From contig NZ_BBZI01000011.1 of the NCBI RefSeq assembly GCF_008974245.1, positions 383,570 to 447,569 of the forward strand: DNA of 64,000 nt, written 5' to 3'. The notes beneath the pieces were generated by a model. It was not told where the DNA came from and did no database searches. It was given only the letters and a program-made list of their open reading frames with translations. Each line of letters opens with the position of its first letter. Within the stretch, counting starts at the first letter, position 1. Shown piece after piece: positions 45,202 through 53,679 of this stretch. The DNA is from Streptomyces abyssomicinicus. GTDB lineage: Bacteria > Actinomycetota > Actinomycetes > Streptomycetales > Streptomycetaceae. Made by a program: the position numbers and the translations under genes.

Positions 45202-45720
45202 TCAGGCGTCGGCGCGGGCCACCGCCACCGCCGCCGGCGCGGAGGTGTGCATCGGCATCTCGGTCAGGCCGGGGAAGTAGACGTGCAGGCTGACCGCCGG
45301 CTCCAGGGAGTCGTTCACGATCTCGTGGAGGTGCTGCGGCGCGAACACGCGCTGGGCGCCCGGCTCCAGGACGCGCCGGGAGGGGCCGGAGGGGCCGGAG
45401 GGCGCGTTGCGCTCGGTCAGGGTGCCGTCCAGGACGGTGAGCACCCCGGAGGACGGGCCGTGGTGGTGCAGACCGGTGGTCTGGCCGGGCAGCCAGGACA
45501 GCAGCCAGACCTCGTAGCCGGGGCCGGTCAGCAGCCGGTGGTACCAGCGGGTGGTCGCGTCGTAGCGCACCAGGTGCTCCCACCGCGGGCGGTCCGCGGC
45601 GATCGTCCGGGCGAGCCGGGTGAAGTCGGCGACGGTGGACGGGTGTTCGCGCTCCGGCTGGAGCAGGTGGAGGACCTCGAGGATGTCGCCGGCGATCTGC
45701 AGGTCGCTGTCGCTGTTCAT
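45202..45720 (-). CDS. Cysteine dioxygenase family cupin
   Basis: This 172-residue cupin binds Fe(II) and is expected to oxidise cysteine to cysteine sulfinate. The metal His residues lie in QTTGLHHHGPSSG and APQHLHEIVND; the tryptophan-rich segment before them and the C-terminal SLHVYFPGL are family features. It is upstream of and co-directional with fbiA, 75 nt away, but probably separately transcribed. Related 3-mercaptopropionate dioxygenases cannot be ruled out. Confidence 0.9.
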   Translation of the reverse strand: MNSDSDLQIAGDILEVLHLLQPEREHPSTVADFTRLARTIAADRPRWEHLVRYDATTRWYHRLLTGPGYEVWLLSWLPGQTTGLHHHGPSSGVLTVLDGTLTERNAPSGPSGPSRRVLEPGAQRVFAPQHLHEIVNDSLEPAVSLHVYFPGLTEMPMHTSAPAAVAVARADA

Positions 45721-46352
45721 GGGGGCGCTGGGTTCCTGTGGCGGGGAGGGAGGCGGGGGGAGGGGGAGACGGCACCGCTTTCCGCCGGGGTCCGGGTCAC
45801 GGACCGTGACGGCTGGGCCCTGGTACGGGCCGGGAGAGGCGGTGGGGACGGGAGGTCCCGGAAGGGTGCGCGGCCTGCCCGGGGTCGCCGGGCGGGCTAC
45901 GGCCGGAGCGTCAGAGGCTCAACAGCCGGTGCGGCGACAACAGGGCTGACAACAGAGGTGACAGCTGAGGCGAACAGGGGCAGCACCGAGGAACCCGGCG
46001 GAGCGGGTCGGGGCGGATGCCGAGTTCGCGAGCATGCCCCTCAGCACATCCGGTCACACGTTCCGTGTCAACTCGGCCACGCGTGAATGGGACGAACTTC
46101 ACCTTCTGGGGGTGTTCTGAGAAGAGGAAGGTTTGTGGCTGAGGAGACCGGGACACATGGCGCACAACCGGACGCGTCAAACCTGTCGGTGCCGACCGCC
46201 TCCACCCGGGCCGTGATCCAACTGTGATCGAGCCCGCGCGGGGGGTGGCTGGTGACCCACCGTCAGTCCGTCGAAGTTCAGGATGATTTGAACACTTTCG
46301 GCGAGGGCTTGGTTCGGCAGGGTGAATAAGGGGCTCAATAGCAGATCCTGGC
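45721..46352. other. Long intergenic region upstream of whiB
   Basis: No credible coding sequence is seen here. The region is less GC-rich towards whiB (46080-46350), as expected for a regulated developmental promoter. Short repeated words such as GTGATC (46194 and 46211 area) are present, but no long repeat. Confidence 0.5.
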
Positions 46353-46425
46353 TTGACTCGCCCGGAGCGGCACACTTGTAATTTCACTCGTGTCGTTCGG
46401 CCACCGTCGGTGATGGCCGAATCAC
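46353..46425 (+). promoter_or_regulatory. whiB promoter with BldD-like dyad
   Basis: TTGACT (46353-46358), an 18-nt spacer and TGTAAT (46377-46382) make a good promoter about 90 nt before whiB. GTGATGGCCGAATCAC (46410-46425), with GTGA/TCAC half-sites, resembles BldD operators; BldD is a known repressor of whiB in Streptomyces. A direct repeat, CACGGGGAC, follows at 46425-46445. Confidence 0.5.
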
Positions 46426-46470
46426 ACGGGGACATCACGGGGACGCGGAAGAACAGACGAGGGGCGCAGC

Positions 46471-46734
46471 ATGACCGAGCTGGTGCAGCAACTGCTGGTC
46501 GACGACGCGAACGAGGAGCTCGGCTGGCAGGAGCGCGCGCTGTGCGCCCAGACCGACCCCGAATCCTTCTTCCCGGAGAAGGGCGGCTCCACGAGGGAGG
46601 CCAAGAAGGTCTGTCTCGCCTGCGAGGTCAGGTCCGAATGCCTCGAGTACGCGCTCGCCAACGACGAGCGCTTCGGGATCTGGGGCGGTCTCTCCGAGCG
46701 GGAGCGCCGCCGACTGAAGAAGGCCGCCGTCTGA
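46471..46734 (+). CDS. whiB: WhiB sporulation regulator
   Basis: This 87-residue iron-sulfur protein has four cluster-binding cysteines (Cys25, Cys48, Cys51, Cys57), the GIWGG turn (69-73) and a basic C-terminal RRRLKKAAV. WhiB works with WhiA to control the switch from hyphal growth to sporulation septation, and binds the principal sigma factor. Its place beside F420 genes and an envelope cluster matches the whiB (whiB2-type) locus of actinobacteria. The start has GAGGGGC upstream. The terminator hairpin overlaps its stop codon. Confidence 0.97.
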   Translation: MTELVQQLLVDDANEELGWQERALCAQTDPESFFPEKGGSTREAKKVCLACEVRSECLEYALANDERFGIWGGLSERERRRLKKAAV

Positions 46735-46770
46735 CCGGTCCGGCCGCCTTCGGGCGACCGGACAGACGGC
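46726..46770 (+). terminator. whiB terminator overlapping the stop codon
   Basis: GCCGTCTG (46726-46733) pairs with CAGACGGC (46763-46770). Inside, GTCCGGCCGCC and GGCGACCGGAC pair around a TTCG tetraloop. Confidence 0.8.
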
Positions 46771-46789
46771 ACAGTTCGTTCCACAACGT

Positions 46790-46830
46790 ACGGCCCGTCG
46801 CCCGTGGGTTCTCCACAGGCGGCGGGCCGT
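46790..46830 (+). terminator. Second hairpin after whiB
   Basis: ACGGCCCG (46790-46797) pairs with CGGGCCGT (46823-46830), with an inner GTGG/CCAC pair. It ends about 135 nt before the next gene; TAGTGT just downstream may be that gene's -10 box. Confidence 0.6.
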
Positions 46831-46966
46831 TTGTCGCGCAGCCGTTAGTGTGGCTCTCCGTCCGAGACGCCACGCATTCCCCGGCAGAGGCAGCAGCCCC
46901 CGGGGCAGCCGCCTGACGGGAGTGGGGGCGTCCACCGCAGTCCATCGAACCGGGGCCTGTACCTCG

Positions 46967-49900
46967 ATGACCGTGCACAGCCAAACGGCAGCCCACCAGA
47001 CAGCAGCCTCCCCAGGCGGCGCCACTCCCGAGTTCCCGCGCCACGTGGTCACGGCGGTGCTCGTCGCCCACGACGGCGCCCGCTGGCTCCCCGACGCGCT
47101 CGCCGGGCTGCTCGGCCAGGAGCGTCCGGTCCAGGACGCCTTCGCCGCCGACACCGGCAGCGCCGACGACTCCGCGCGCCTGGTCACCGAGGCGCTCGGC
47201 CCCGACCGCGTGCTGCACCTCGCCCGCCGCACCGGCTTCGGCCAGGCCGTCGACGAGGTCCACCGGACGGCGCCCGTCCTCACCCCCGAGGACCTGCCGT
47301 ACCTCAAGCGGCCCAGCGGCTGGGACCCGGTCACCCGCACCTGGCGGGACGAGACCTACGACCTGCCCGACCTGCCGTACGGCGAACCTGTGCAGTGGCT
47401 CTGGCTGCTCCACGACGACTGCGCGCCCGCCCCGGACGCGCTCGCCCAGATGCTGGCGGTCGTCGAGCGCGAGGCCGAGGCGGGCCGCGAGGTCGCCGTG
47501 GTGGGCCCGAAGCTGCGCGGCTGGTACGACCGCCGGCAGCTCCTCGAGGCCGGCGTCACCATCGCCAACAGCGGCCGCCGCTGGACCGGCCTGGACCGCC
47601 GTGAACAGGACCAGGGCCAGCACGACTTCGTGAAGCCCGCCCTCGCCGTCTCCACCGCCGGCATGCTGATCCGCCGCGACGTCTACGAGGAGCTCGGCGG
47701 CTTCGACCGCAGGCTGCCGCTGATGCGCGACGACATCGACCTGTGCTGGCGCGCCCGGTCCCAGGGCCACCAGGTCCTGGTCGCCCCCGAGGCCGTCGTC
47801 CGGCACGCCGAGGCCGCATCCCGCGAGCGCCGCGACGTCGACTGCGTGGGCCGTACCGTCGCCTCCCCGCACCGCGTGGACAAGGCCGGCGCCGTCTACA
47901 CCCTGCTCGTCAACAGCCCCGGCTCCGCGCTGCCCTGGGTGTCGCTGCGCCTGGTCCTCGGCACCGTGCTGCGCACCGTCGCCTACCTCGTCGGCAAGCT
48001 GCCCGGGCAGGCCCTGGACGAGATCCGCGGTCTGCTCGGGGTGCTGCTGCGGCCCGAGCGGATCCTCGCCGGACGCCGCCGCCGGGGCCGCCCGGTGGCC
48101 GGCAAGGACGAACTGCGGGAACTCTTCCCGCCCCGTGGCGCCACCCTGCGGGCCACCCTGGAGCAGGCCGCGGGCAGCCTGACCCGCCGCTCCGACCCCG
48201 AGGCCAGCACCGGCGCCGGCCGCCACGGCGGTGGCGGCGACGCGGACGAGGCGTTCGTCCAGCCCGAGCAGCACGCCCGCCTCAAGCGCATCGCCCGCAA
48301 CCCCGCCCCGGTGCTCTTCGCCCTCCTGCTGCTGGTCTCGCTGATCGCCTGCCGTTCGCTGTTCTCCGGCGGCGCCCTGGCCGGCGGCGCCCTGCTGCCC
48401 GCCCCCGACAGCGCCTTCGACCTGTGGGCCACCTACACCTCCGCCTGGCACGCGGTCGGCGCCGGCGGCACCGGGGCGGCGCCCCCGTACCTCGCCGTGG
48501 TCGCCGCCCTGGGCACCCTGTTCGGCGGCTCCGCGGGCCTCGCGGTCACCTTCCTGCTGGTCTGCTCGGTGCCGCTGGCCGGCCTGAGCGCCTACTTCGC
48601 CTCCCGCCCGCTGGTCCCCTCCCGGCTGCTGCGCGCCTGGGCCTGCGTGGTCTACGCGTTCCTGCCCGCCGCGACCGGCGCCCTGGCCGGCGGCCGTCTC
48701 GGCACGGCCGTGCTGGCCATGGTGCTGCCGCTGATGGCCCGCGCCGCGGTCGCCGCGAGCGGCCTCACCGCGCGCGGCGACGCCCGCGGCACCTGGCGTG
48801 CCACCTGGGCGTACACGCTCCTGCTCACCCTCACCACGGCGTTCACCCCGATCGTCTGGCCGCTCGCCCTCGTCCTGGGCGTCGCGGTGCTCGTGGTGCG
48901 CCGCGGTGACCTGGTGCCGTACGCGCTCCGCCTGCTCGCCCAGCTCGGCACGCCGCTGCTGGTGCTGGCGCCCTGGTCGCTCTCGCTGCTGCCCACCGGC
49001 TTCTTCACCGAGGCCGGCATGGGCTTCGGCGTCGGCGCGGCCTCGCCGCTCGACCTGCTCGGCGCCAGCCCCGGCGGCCCCGGCACGGTCGGCGGGCTGC
49101 TGCTGATCGGCGTGGTGCTCGCCGCGCTGGCCGCGCTGGTCCGCGAGGAGCGCCGCGCGCCGGTGGCGGCCGCCTGGGCGGTCGCCGTGACCGCCCTGCT
49201 GTTCGCGGCCCTGTCCAACGGCTCCGCCTGGGCCGGTCCCGCCACCCTGGTCTACGGCCTGGCGCTGCTGTGCGCCGCCGCCGTCGGCGCGGACGGCGCG
49301 CGGTCCCGGGTCGCCGAGCAGAGCTTCGGCTGGCGTCAGCCGGTCGCCGCGCTGATCGCCCTGGCCGCCGCCGTGGGGCCGCTGATCGCGGCCGTCGGCT
49401 GGATGGCCGCGGGCGCCGAGGGGCCGCTGGAGCGCCGCGACCCGGTGCAGGTGCCGGCCTTCGTCGCCGAGGAGAGCGGCGACGACGACCAGGCCCGCAC
49501 CCTGGTCCTGGACAGCACCTCCCCGGCCCACGTGGGCTACACCCTGGTCCGCGGCTCCGGCGCCCGCCTCGGCGACGCCGACGTCGCGGCGACCCTCGGC
49601 GACAGCGCGGTCCTCGACCGGGTGGTCGCCCACCTGGTCGCCGGATCCGGCGCCGACCAGACCGACGAGCTCGGCGACTTCGCCATCCGCTACGTCCTGG
49701 TCCGCCCCGGCGCGCCCCGCGAGATCACCCGCGTGCTCGACGCCACGCCCGGCCTGAGCCGCCTCAGCCAGCAGGACGGCAGCGGCCTGTGGCGGCTGGA
49801 CCGGGAGATCTCCCGCGCCGTGATCCTCCCGTCCGCGGACGCCTCCGCGGGCAAGGCCCAGCCGGTCGCCGCGGGACCGGTGGACATCACCGGCAAGGTC

Positions 49901-50764
49901 CCGGCCGGTCCCGAGGGCCGTGTCCTGCGCCTCGCCGACACCTTCGACGACGGCTGGACGGCCACCGTCGGCGGCGTCGAGCTCACCCCCGTGAAGCTTG
50001 ACGGCTGGGCGCAGGGCTTCCGCCTCCCGCCCGCCGGAGGCGCGCTGGAGGTCACCCACGAGAACTCGCTGACGCATGTGCTCTGGCTCGGCGCGCAGGG
50101 CCTGCTCGCCCTCACGCTGATCGTGCTCGCCCTGCCGGGCGGACGCCGCGACATCGACGACGACCTGCCCGAGGAGGCCCCCGAGATCACCGCGGAGGAC
50201 CTCGAGGGCGACGGCCGCCGGGCCCGCCGTCTGCGCGCCCAGGCCGAGGCCGAGGCGGCCGCCCAGGCCGCCGCCCAAGGTGCCGCCCCTGGCGCGGACC
50301 TCCCGCGCCAGCAGTCGCAGGAGCCGTTCCCCGGCCCGTCCGGCGTCCCCGCCGGGACCCCGGACGACCACGGCCAGGACGGCCACCCGCACGAGGACGA
50401 CCGGCAGGGCGACGACGGCCGTGCGCAGGAGGCCTACGCGGCCGCCGCGCAGGGCGGTGCCGGGTACCCCGACGGCGGCTGGCCCGCCGACGCCTACGAC
50501 CCGTACGCCTACTCCTCCGGCGAGGCCGCCGCACCGGCGGACGCCGCCGGGTACAGCGGCCCCTACGGCGACTTCGTGACGGGGGAGGCGTACAGCCCGG
50601 ACCCCGACGCCCGGGGATACCGCCAGGGCGGTCAGGAGTACGGTCCGGGCGCCGGCGTCCACGGCGGCGTCCAGGAGCAGGGCGACCCGTACGGCGACGG
50701 GTACGGCCCGGGCCACTACGGCCACGACTACGGCAGTGAGCGTCCCGACGGGAGCCAGCAGTGA
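46967..50764 (+). CDS. Giant membrane protein with N-terminal family 2 glycosyltransferase
   Basis: This 1265-residue protein has a GT2 domain (about 20-300; VTAVLVAHDGARWLPDAL, ADTGSADDSARLV, LLHDDCAPAPDAL, and RDDIDLCWRARSQGHQV) fused to a membrane region of about a dozen helices (about 440-835). A soluble C-terminal part (about 850-1050) follows, then one last TM and a disordered Gly/Asp/Tyr-rich tail of 200 residues. It probably builds or exports a cell-envelope glycan. The start at 46967 (MTVHSQ) lacks a strong Shine-Dalgarno. The stop overlaps the DUF5719 gene, so the two products likely work together. Confidence 0.88.
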   Translation: MTVHSQTAAHQTAASPGGATPEFPRHVVTAVLVAHDGARWLPDALAGLLGQERPVQDAFAADTGSADDSARLVTEALGPDRVLHLARRTGFGQAVDEVHRTAPVLTPEDLPYLKRPSGWDPVTRTWRDETYDLPDLPYGEPVQWLWLLHDDCAPAPDALAQMLAVVEREAEAGREVAVVGPKLRGWYDRRQLLEAGVTIANSGRRWTGLDRREQDQGQHDFVKPALAVSTAGMLIRRDVYEELGGFDRRLPLMRDDIDLCWRARSQGHQVLVAPEAVVRHAEAASRERRDVDCVGRTVASPHRVDKAGAVYTLLVNSPGSALPWVSLRLVLGTVLRTVAYLVGKLPGQALDEIRGLLGVLLRPERILAGRRRRGRPVAGKDELRELFPPRGATLRATLEQAAGSLTRRSDPEASTGAGRHGGGGDADEAFVQPEQHARLKRIARNPAPVLFALLLLVSLIACRSLFSGGALAGGALLPAPDSAFDLWATYTSAWHAVGAGGTGAAPPYLAVVAALGTLFGGSAGLAVTFLLVCSVPLAGLSAYFASRPLVPSRLLRAWACVVYAFLPAATGALAGGRLGTAVLAMVLPLMARAAVAASGLTARGDARGTWRATWAYTLLLTLTTAFTPIVWPLALVLGVAVLVVRRGDLVPYALRLLAQLGTPLLVLAPWSLSLLPTGFFTEAGMGFGVGAASPLDLLGASPGGPGTVGGLLLIGVVLAALAALVREERRAPVAAAWAVAVTALLFAALSNGSAWAGPATLVYGLALLCAAAVGADGARSRVAEQSFGWRQPVAALIALAAAVGPLIAAVGWMAAGAEGPLERRDPVQVPAFVAEESGDDDQARTLVLDSTSPAHVGYTLVRGSGARLGDADVAATLGDSAVLDRVVAHLVAGSGADQTDELGDFAIRYVLVRPGAPREITRVLDATPGLSRLSQQDGSGLWRLDREISRAVILPSADASAGKAQPVAAGPVDITGKVPAGPEGRVLRLADTFDDGWTATVGGVELTPVKLDGWAQGFRLPPAGGALEVTHENSLTHVLWLGAQGLLALTLIVLALPGGRRDIDDDLPEEAPEITAEDLEGDGRRARRLRAQAEAEAAAQAAAQGAAPGADLPRQQSQEPFPGPSGVPAGTPDDHGQDGHPHEDDRQGDDGRAQEAYAAAAQGGAGYPDGGWPADAYDPYAYSSGEAAAPADAAGYSGPYGDFVTGEAYSPDPDARGYRQGGQEYGPGAGVHGGVQEQGDPYGDGYGPGHYGHDYGSERPDGSQQ

Positions 50765-52344
50765 ACCGCACCATGTCCCTGATCGCCGGCGCGGTCGCCC
50801 TGGCCGCCGTCACCGGCGTGGCCGCGTTGACCGCCCCCGAACCGCAGAGCGCGGTCACGGCCGGGGCGACGGCCGCCGAGCAGCCCGTGGAGCGCACCAA
50901 GCTGCTCTGCCCGGAGCCCAGCCGGTCCGACATCGCCGAGACGGTCCGCACCGCGTTCACCCCGGTCACCGAGGACGCGGCCGACGGCGGCAAGGCCGAA
51001 CTCCTGCCCGCCGCGCCCTCGGCGTCCGGTGCGGAGGACGAGGACCCGGCCGACGCCGACGCCGGGAAGCCCGAGGGCACGGAGGACGCCGAAGGCACCG
51101 AGGACTCCGAGGGCGGCGAGGACACGGCGGCCGCCGAGGCCCGTCCCGCCGGCAAGCCGGTGCTCACGCTCAAGGAGCCCGGCAAGCCCGTCTCCCGGGA
51201 GAGCTCCGGCGGCGAGGAGCCCGCGCTGCTCGGCACCGCCGACGGCCGCTTCGCCCCCGGCTGGACGGTCCAGCAGACCACCAAGGTCACCGTCGGCGCG
51301 GGCCGCGGACTGCACGGCACCGCCTGCAGCGTCCCGGACACCGACTTCTGGTTCCCGGGCGCCAGCACCGCGGAGTTCCGCACCGACTACGTGCACCTGA
51401 CGAACCCGGACGACTCCGCGGCCGTCGTCGACATCGAGCTCTTCGGCCCGGAGGGCCAGCTGGAGACCTCGGTCCCCGACGGCGTGACGGTCCCGCCGCT
51501 CGGCAGCGAGCGGGTCCTGCTGTCCACCCTCACCGACCAGCCGCTGCCCGACGTCACCGCGCACGTCAGCGTCCGCAGCGGCCGGGTCGGGGCCCGCGTG
51601 CAGGCCCTGGACACCGGCAACGGCGGCGACTGGATCGCCCCGGCCGCCGACCCGGCCGGCTCGCTGGTGCTGCCCGGCATCCCCAAGGACGCCACCTCGG
51701 TCCGCCTGATCGCCTACGCGCCCGGCGACTCGGACGCCGACCTCGCCGTCCGCCTCGCCTCGCCCACCGGCGCCATCACCCCGGCCGGCCTGGAGACCCT
51801 GCACGTCAAGGCGGGCATGACCACCTCGACGGACCTCAAGGACGTCACCCGGGGCGAGGCCGGCTCGCTGCTGCTCACCTCGACCGGGCGCGAGGTCCCG
51901 GTGGTGGCCGGACTCCAGGTGGTGCGCGGCAAGGGCGCCAAGCAGGAGACCGCCTTCATCCCCGCGACGGGGGCCGTCACCACCCGCGCCACCGCGCTCG
52001 GCAACACCGCCAAGGGCACCACGCTCTCCCTGGTCGCCCCGACCGCGGACGCCACCGTCAAGGTGACCTCCTCCGCGGGCAGCGGGGGCGGCACCGGCAC
52101 CTCGAAGACGTACAAGCTGAAGAAGGGCACCACCACCGACATCGAGCTGCCCGCGCCGAGCGGCCTCAAGGGCACCTACGCCCTGGTGATCGAGCCGGTG
52201 TCCGGCGGCCCGGTGTACGCAGCCCGGACCCTCGCCGAGAAGCTGGACGGCATCGCCGCCTTCACCGTGCAGACCCTGCCGGACGACCGCGGCCGGGTGG
52301 CCGTCCCGAAGACCGAACAGGACCTGACGGTGCTGCAGAACTGA
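50761..52344 (+). CDS. DUF5719 family secreted or membrane-anchored protein
   Basis: This 527-residue protein has an N-terminal signal or anchor helix (about 4-24), an acidic disordered stretch (about 70-125), then a beta-rich region (about 155-520) with repeated strands such as VVDIELFGPEGQLE and PLGSERVLLSTLTDQPL. Cys50 and the Cys in GTACSVPDTDFWFPG may pair. The GTG overlaps the end of the giant GT2 gene as GTGA. The DUF5719 plus GT2 pairing is a conserved actinobacterial arrangement (from memory). Its biochemical role is unknown. Confidence 0.88.
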   Translation: MNRTMSLIAGAVALAAVTGVAALTAPEPQSAVTAGATAAEQPVERTKLLCPEPSRSDIAETVRTAFTPVTEDAADGGKAELLPAAPSASGAEDEDPADADAGKPEGTEDAEGTEDSEGGEDTAAAEARPAGKPVLTLKEPGKPVSRESSGGEEPALLGTADGRFAPGWTVQQTTKVTVGAGRGLHGTACSVPDTDFWFPGASTAEFRTDYVHLTNPDDSAAVVDIELFGPEGQLETSVPDGVTVPPLGSERVLLSTLTDQPLPDVTAHVSVRSGRVGARVQALDTGNGGDWIAPAADPAGSLVLPGIPKDATSVRLIAYAPGDSDADLAVRLASPTGAITPAGLETLHVKAGMTTSTDLKDVTRGEAGSLLLTSTGREVPVVAGLQVVRGKGAKQETAFIPATGAVTTRATALGNTAKGTTLSLVAPTADATVKVTSSAGSGGGTGTSKTYKLKKGTTTDIELPAPSGLKGTYALVIEPVSGGPVYAARTLAEKLDGIAAFTVQTLPDDRGRVAVPKTEQDLTVLQN

Positions 52345-52352
52345 CCCGCGTC

Positions 52353-52412
52353 CCGAACCGGCCGTGCCCGGCCCCTCGTTCCCGACGAGAGGCCGGGCAC
52401 GGCCGTTCCGGG
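52353..52412. terminator. Bidirectional long-stem terminator
   Basis: CGGCCGTGCCCGGCC (52360-52374) and GGCCGGGCACGGCCG (52391-52405) pair perfectly. The stem extends inward with CTCGT/ACGAG and outward with CCGAAC/GTTCCGG. It lies between convergent genes. Confidence 0.85.
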
Positions 52413-52468
52413 ACGCACCCAGGGCCCAGGCCCAGGGCCCAACGCCCACGGCCCAGCAGGCCGCCGGG

Positions 52469-52924
52469 TCAGTCCTCGTCGCCGTCGTAGCGCGGATCCA
52501 CCGCCTCGGGGGTGAGACCGAGCAGGTCGGCGACCTGCTCGACCACCACCTCGTGCACCAGCGCGGCCCGTTCCTCCCGGCCCTTGCTGCGGATCTCCAC
52601 CGGCCGCCGGTAGACCACGACCCGGGCCGGCAGGTTCTCCCGGCCCGGGACGGTGCCGCCCAGCGGGACCGCCTCGTCGCTCCAGGAGTCGCCGGGCCCG
52701 GGCGCCGGCGGCACCTCCAGCACCAGGAAGTCGACCTCGGCCAGCTGCGGCCAGCGCCGCTCCAGCCGTTCCACCGAGTCCTGCACCAGGTCGGCGAAGA
52801 GTTCGGCGCGGCTCGCGGCGAGCGGAACCTGCGGGGGCGCGATCGGGCCGCGCATGCCGCGGCCGTGGCGGTCCCGCCGACGGGGCCCGGGGCCCGAGGG
52901 GCGCGGCGGTACGGGATTGTCCAT
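52469..52924 (-). CDS. Metallopeptidase family protein with degenerate zinc motif
   Basis: This 151-residue protein is of the small zincin-like family found next to whiB/manB in actinobacteria. In the region that normally carries HExxH it has LVHEVVVEQVADLLG: His and Glu are kept but the second His is replaced, so zinc peptidase activity is doubtful. FADLVQDSVERLERRWPQL and the VVVYRRPVEIRSKGREERAALVHEVV core support the family. The ATG at 52924 is preceded in frame by a GTG at 52927. TACGCT lies 6 nt before that GTG with no Shine-Dalgarno, so translation may be leaderless from either codon. Confidence 0.82.
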   Translation of the reverse strand: MDNPVPPRPSGPGPRRRDRHGRGMRGPIAPPQVPLAASRAELFADLVQDSVERLERRWPQLAEVDFLVLEVPPAPGPGDSWSDEAVPLGGTVPGRENLPARVVVYRRPVEIRSKGREERAALVHEVVVEQVADLLGLTPEAVDPRYDGDED

Positions 52925-53078
52925 CACCGGTGCAGCGTAATGGCCCCGGCTCCGCCGCGCCCGTCCCGGCGGCGGGTCCCGCTTGTGCCGTTTTGCGGCG
53001 AGTGTCGCCGCGACACGGGCGGGTGACCTAGGGGAGAGTCGTCGCGGCCCGCTCAAGAGTGCGGTACCGTCCATCGTC

Positions 53079-53456
53079 GTGAGCCCTGTACGTCGCTGTT
53101 CGCGCACCGCCTGCGGCCGACCCGCCGTCGCGACGCTGACGTACGTCTACGCCGACTCGACCGCGGTCCTCGGCCCGCTCGCCACCTACGCCGAGCCCCA
53201 CTGCTACGACCTGTGCGCCGAGCACTCCGAGCGCCTGACCGCCCCGCGCGGCTGGGAGGTCGTCCGGCTCCTCGACGGCTCGGCCCCCGCCCGTCCCTCC
53301 GGGGACGACCTGGAGGCCCTCGCCAACGCCGTGCGCGAGGCGGCCCGTCCGCCGGAGCGCGCCGCCGAGGGCGGCGGCCCCGCAGCCCGGCCCGGCGACC
53401 CCGTGCAGGGCGCCCGCCGCGGCCACCTGCGCGTGCTGCGCTCGCCCGACAACTGA
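53079..53456 (+). CDS. DUF3499 family small zinc-ribbon-like protein
   Basis: This 125-residue protein has two Cys pairs, CSRTAC at the N-terminus and CYDLC at about residues 47-51, around VATLTYVYADSTAVLGPLA, probably a metal-binding ribbon. A charged helical half follows. The GTG at 53079 has TACCGT 8 nt upstream and no Shine-Dalgarno, which suggests a leaderless transcript. It is divergent from the metallopeptidase-family gene, a pairing also seen in mycobacteria (Rv3258c/Rv3259, from memory). The function is unknown. Confidence 0.87.
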   Translation: MSPVRRCSRTACGRPAVATLTYVYADSTAVLGPLATYAEPHCYDLCAEHSERLTAPRGWEVVRLLDGSAPARPSGDDLEALANAVREAARPPERAAEGGGPAARPGDPVQGARRGHLRVLRSPDN

Positions 53457-53564
53457 CGCGTCGTCGGGAAGCTCCCCCCCCCGCCACATCCCGTGCCGTC
53501 CCCGCCCCGCAGGCGGCGGCCGTACGGGCGCCCGACCCCGCCCGGCAGGCGGCGACCGTGTGCC

Positions 53565-53575
53565 TGCAACTTGCA
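53565..53575 (+). promoter_or_regulatory. TGCAA-C-TTGCA palindrome upstream of lctP
   Basis: A perfect 5-bp palindrome with a single central base lies about 115 nt before the preferred lctP start. It is a candidate operator, for example for a GntR-family lactate regulator; the regulator is not in this window. Confidence 0.35.
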
Positions 53576-53679
53576 TCAATCTCCCCACGCACACCCGTTG
53601 ACGCACGCATGTCATGAGCACCACCATTCCCCCACCCGTGCGAAACCACTTTCCGCATCACGGAATCCGGGAGGCGTTG

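Noticed and set aside
46628..50725. Very long minus-strand open frame opposite the giant GT2 gene
   Set aside because: Its codon pattern is the antisense shadow of a GC-rich gene, with no domain, no ribosome site and a low-complexity Gly/Arg/Val composition.
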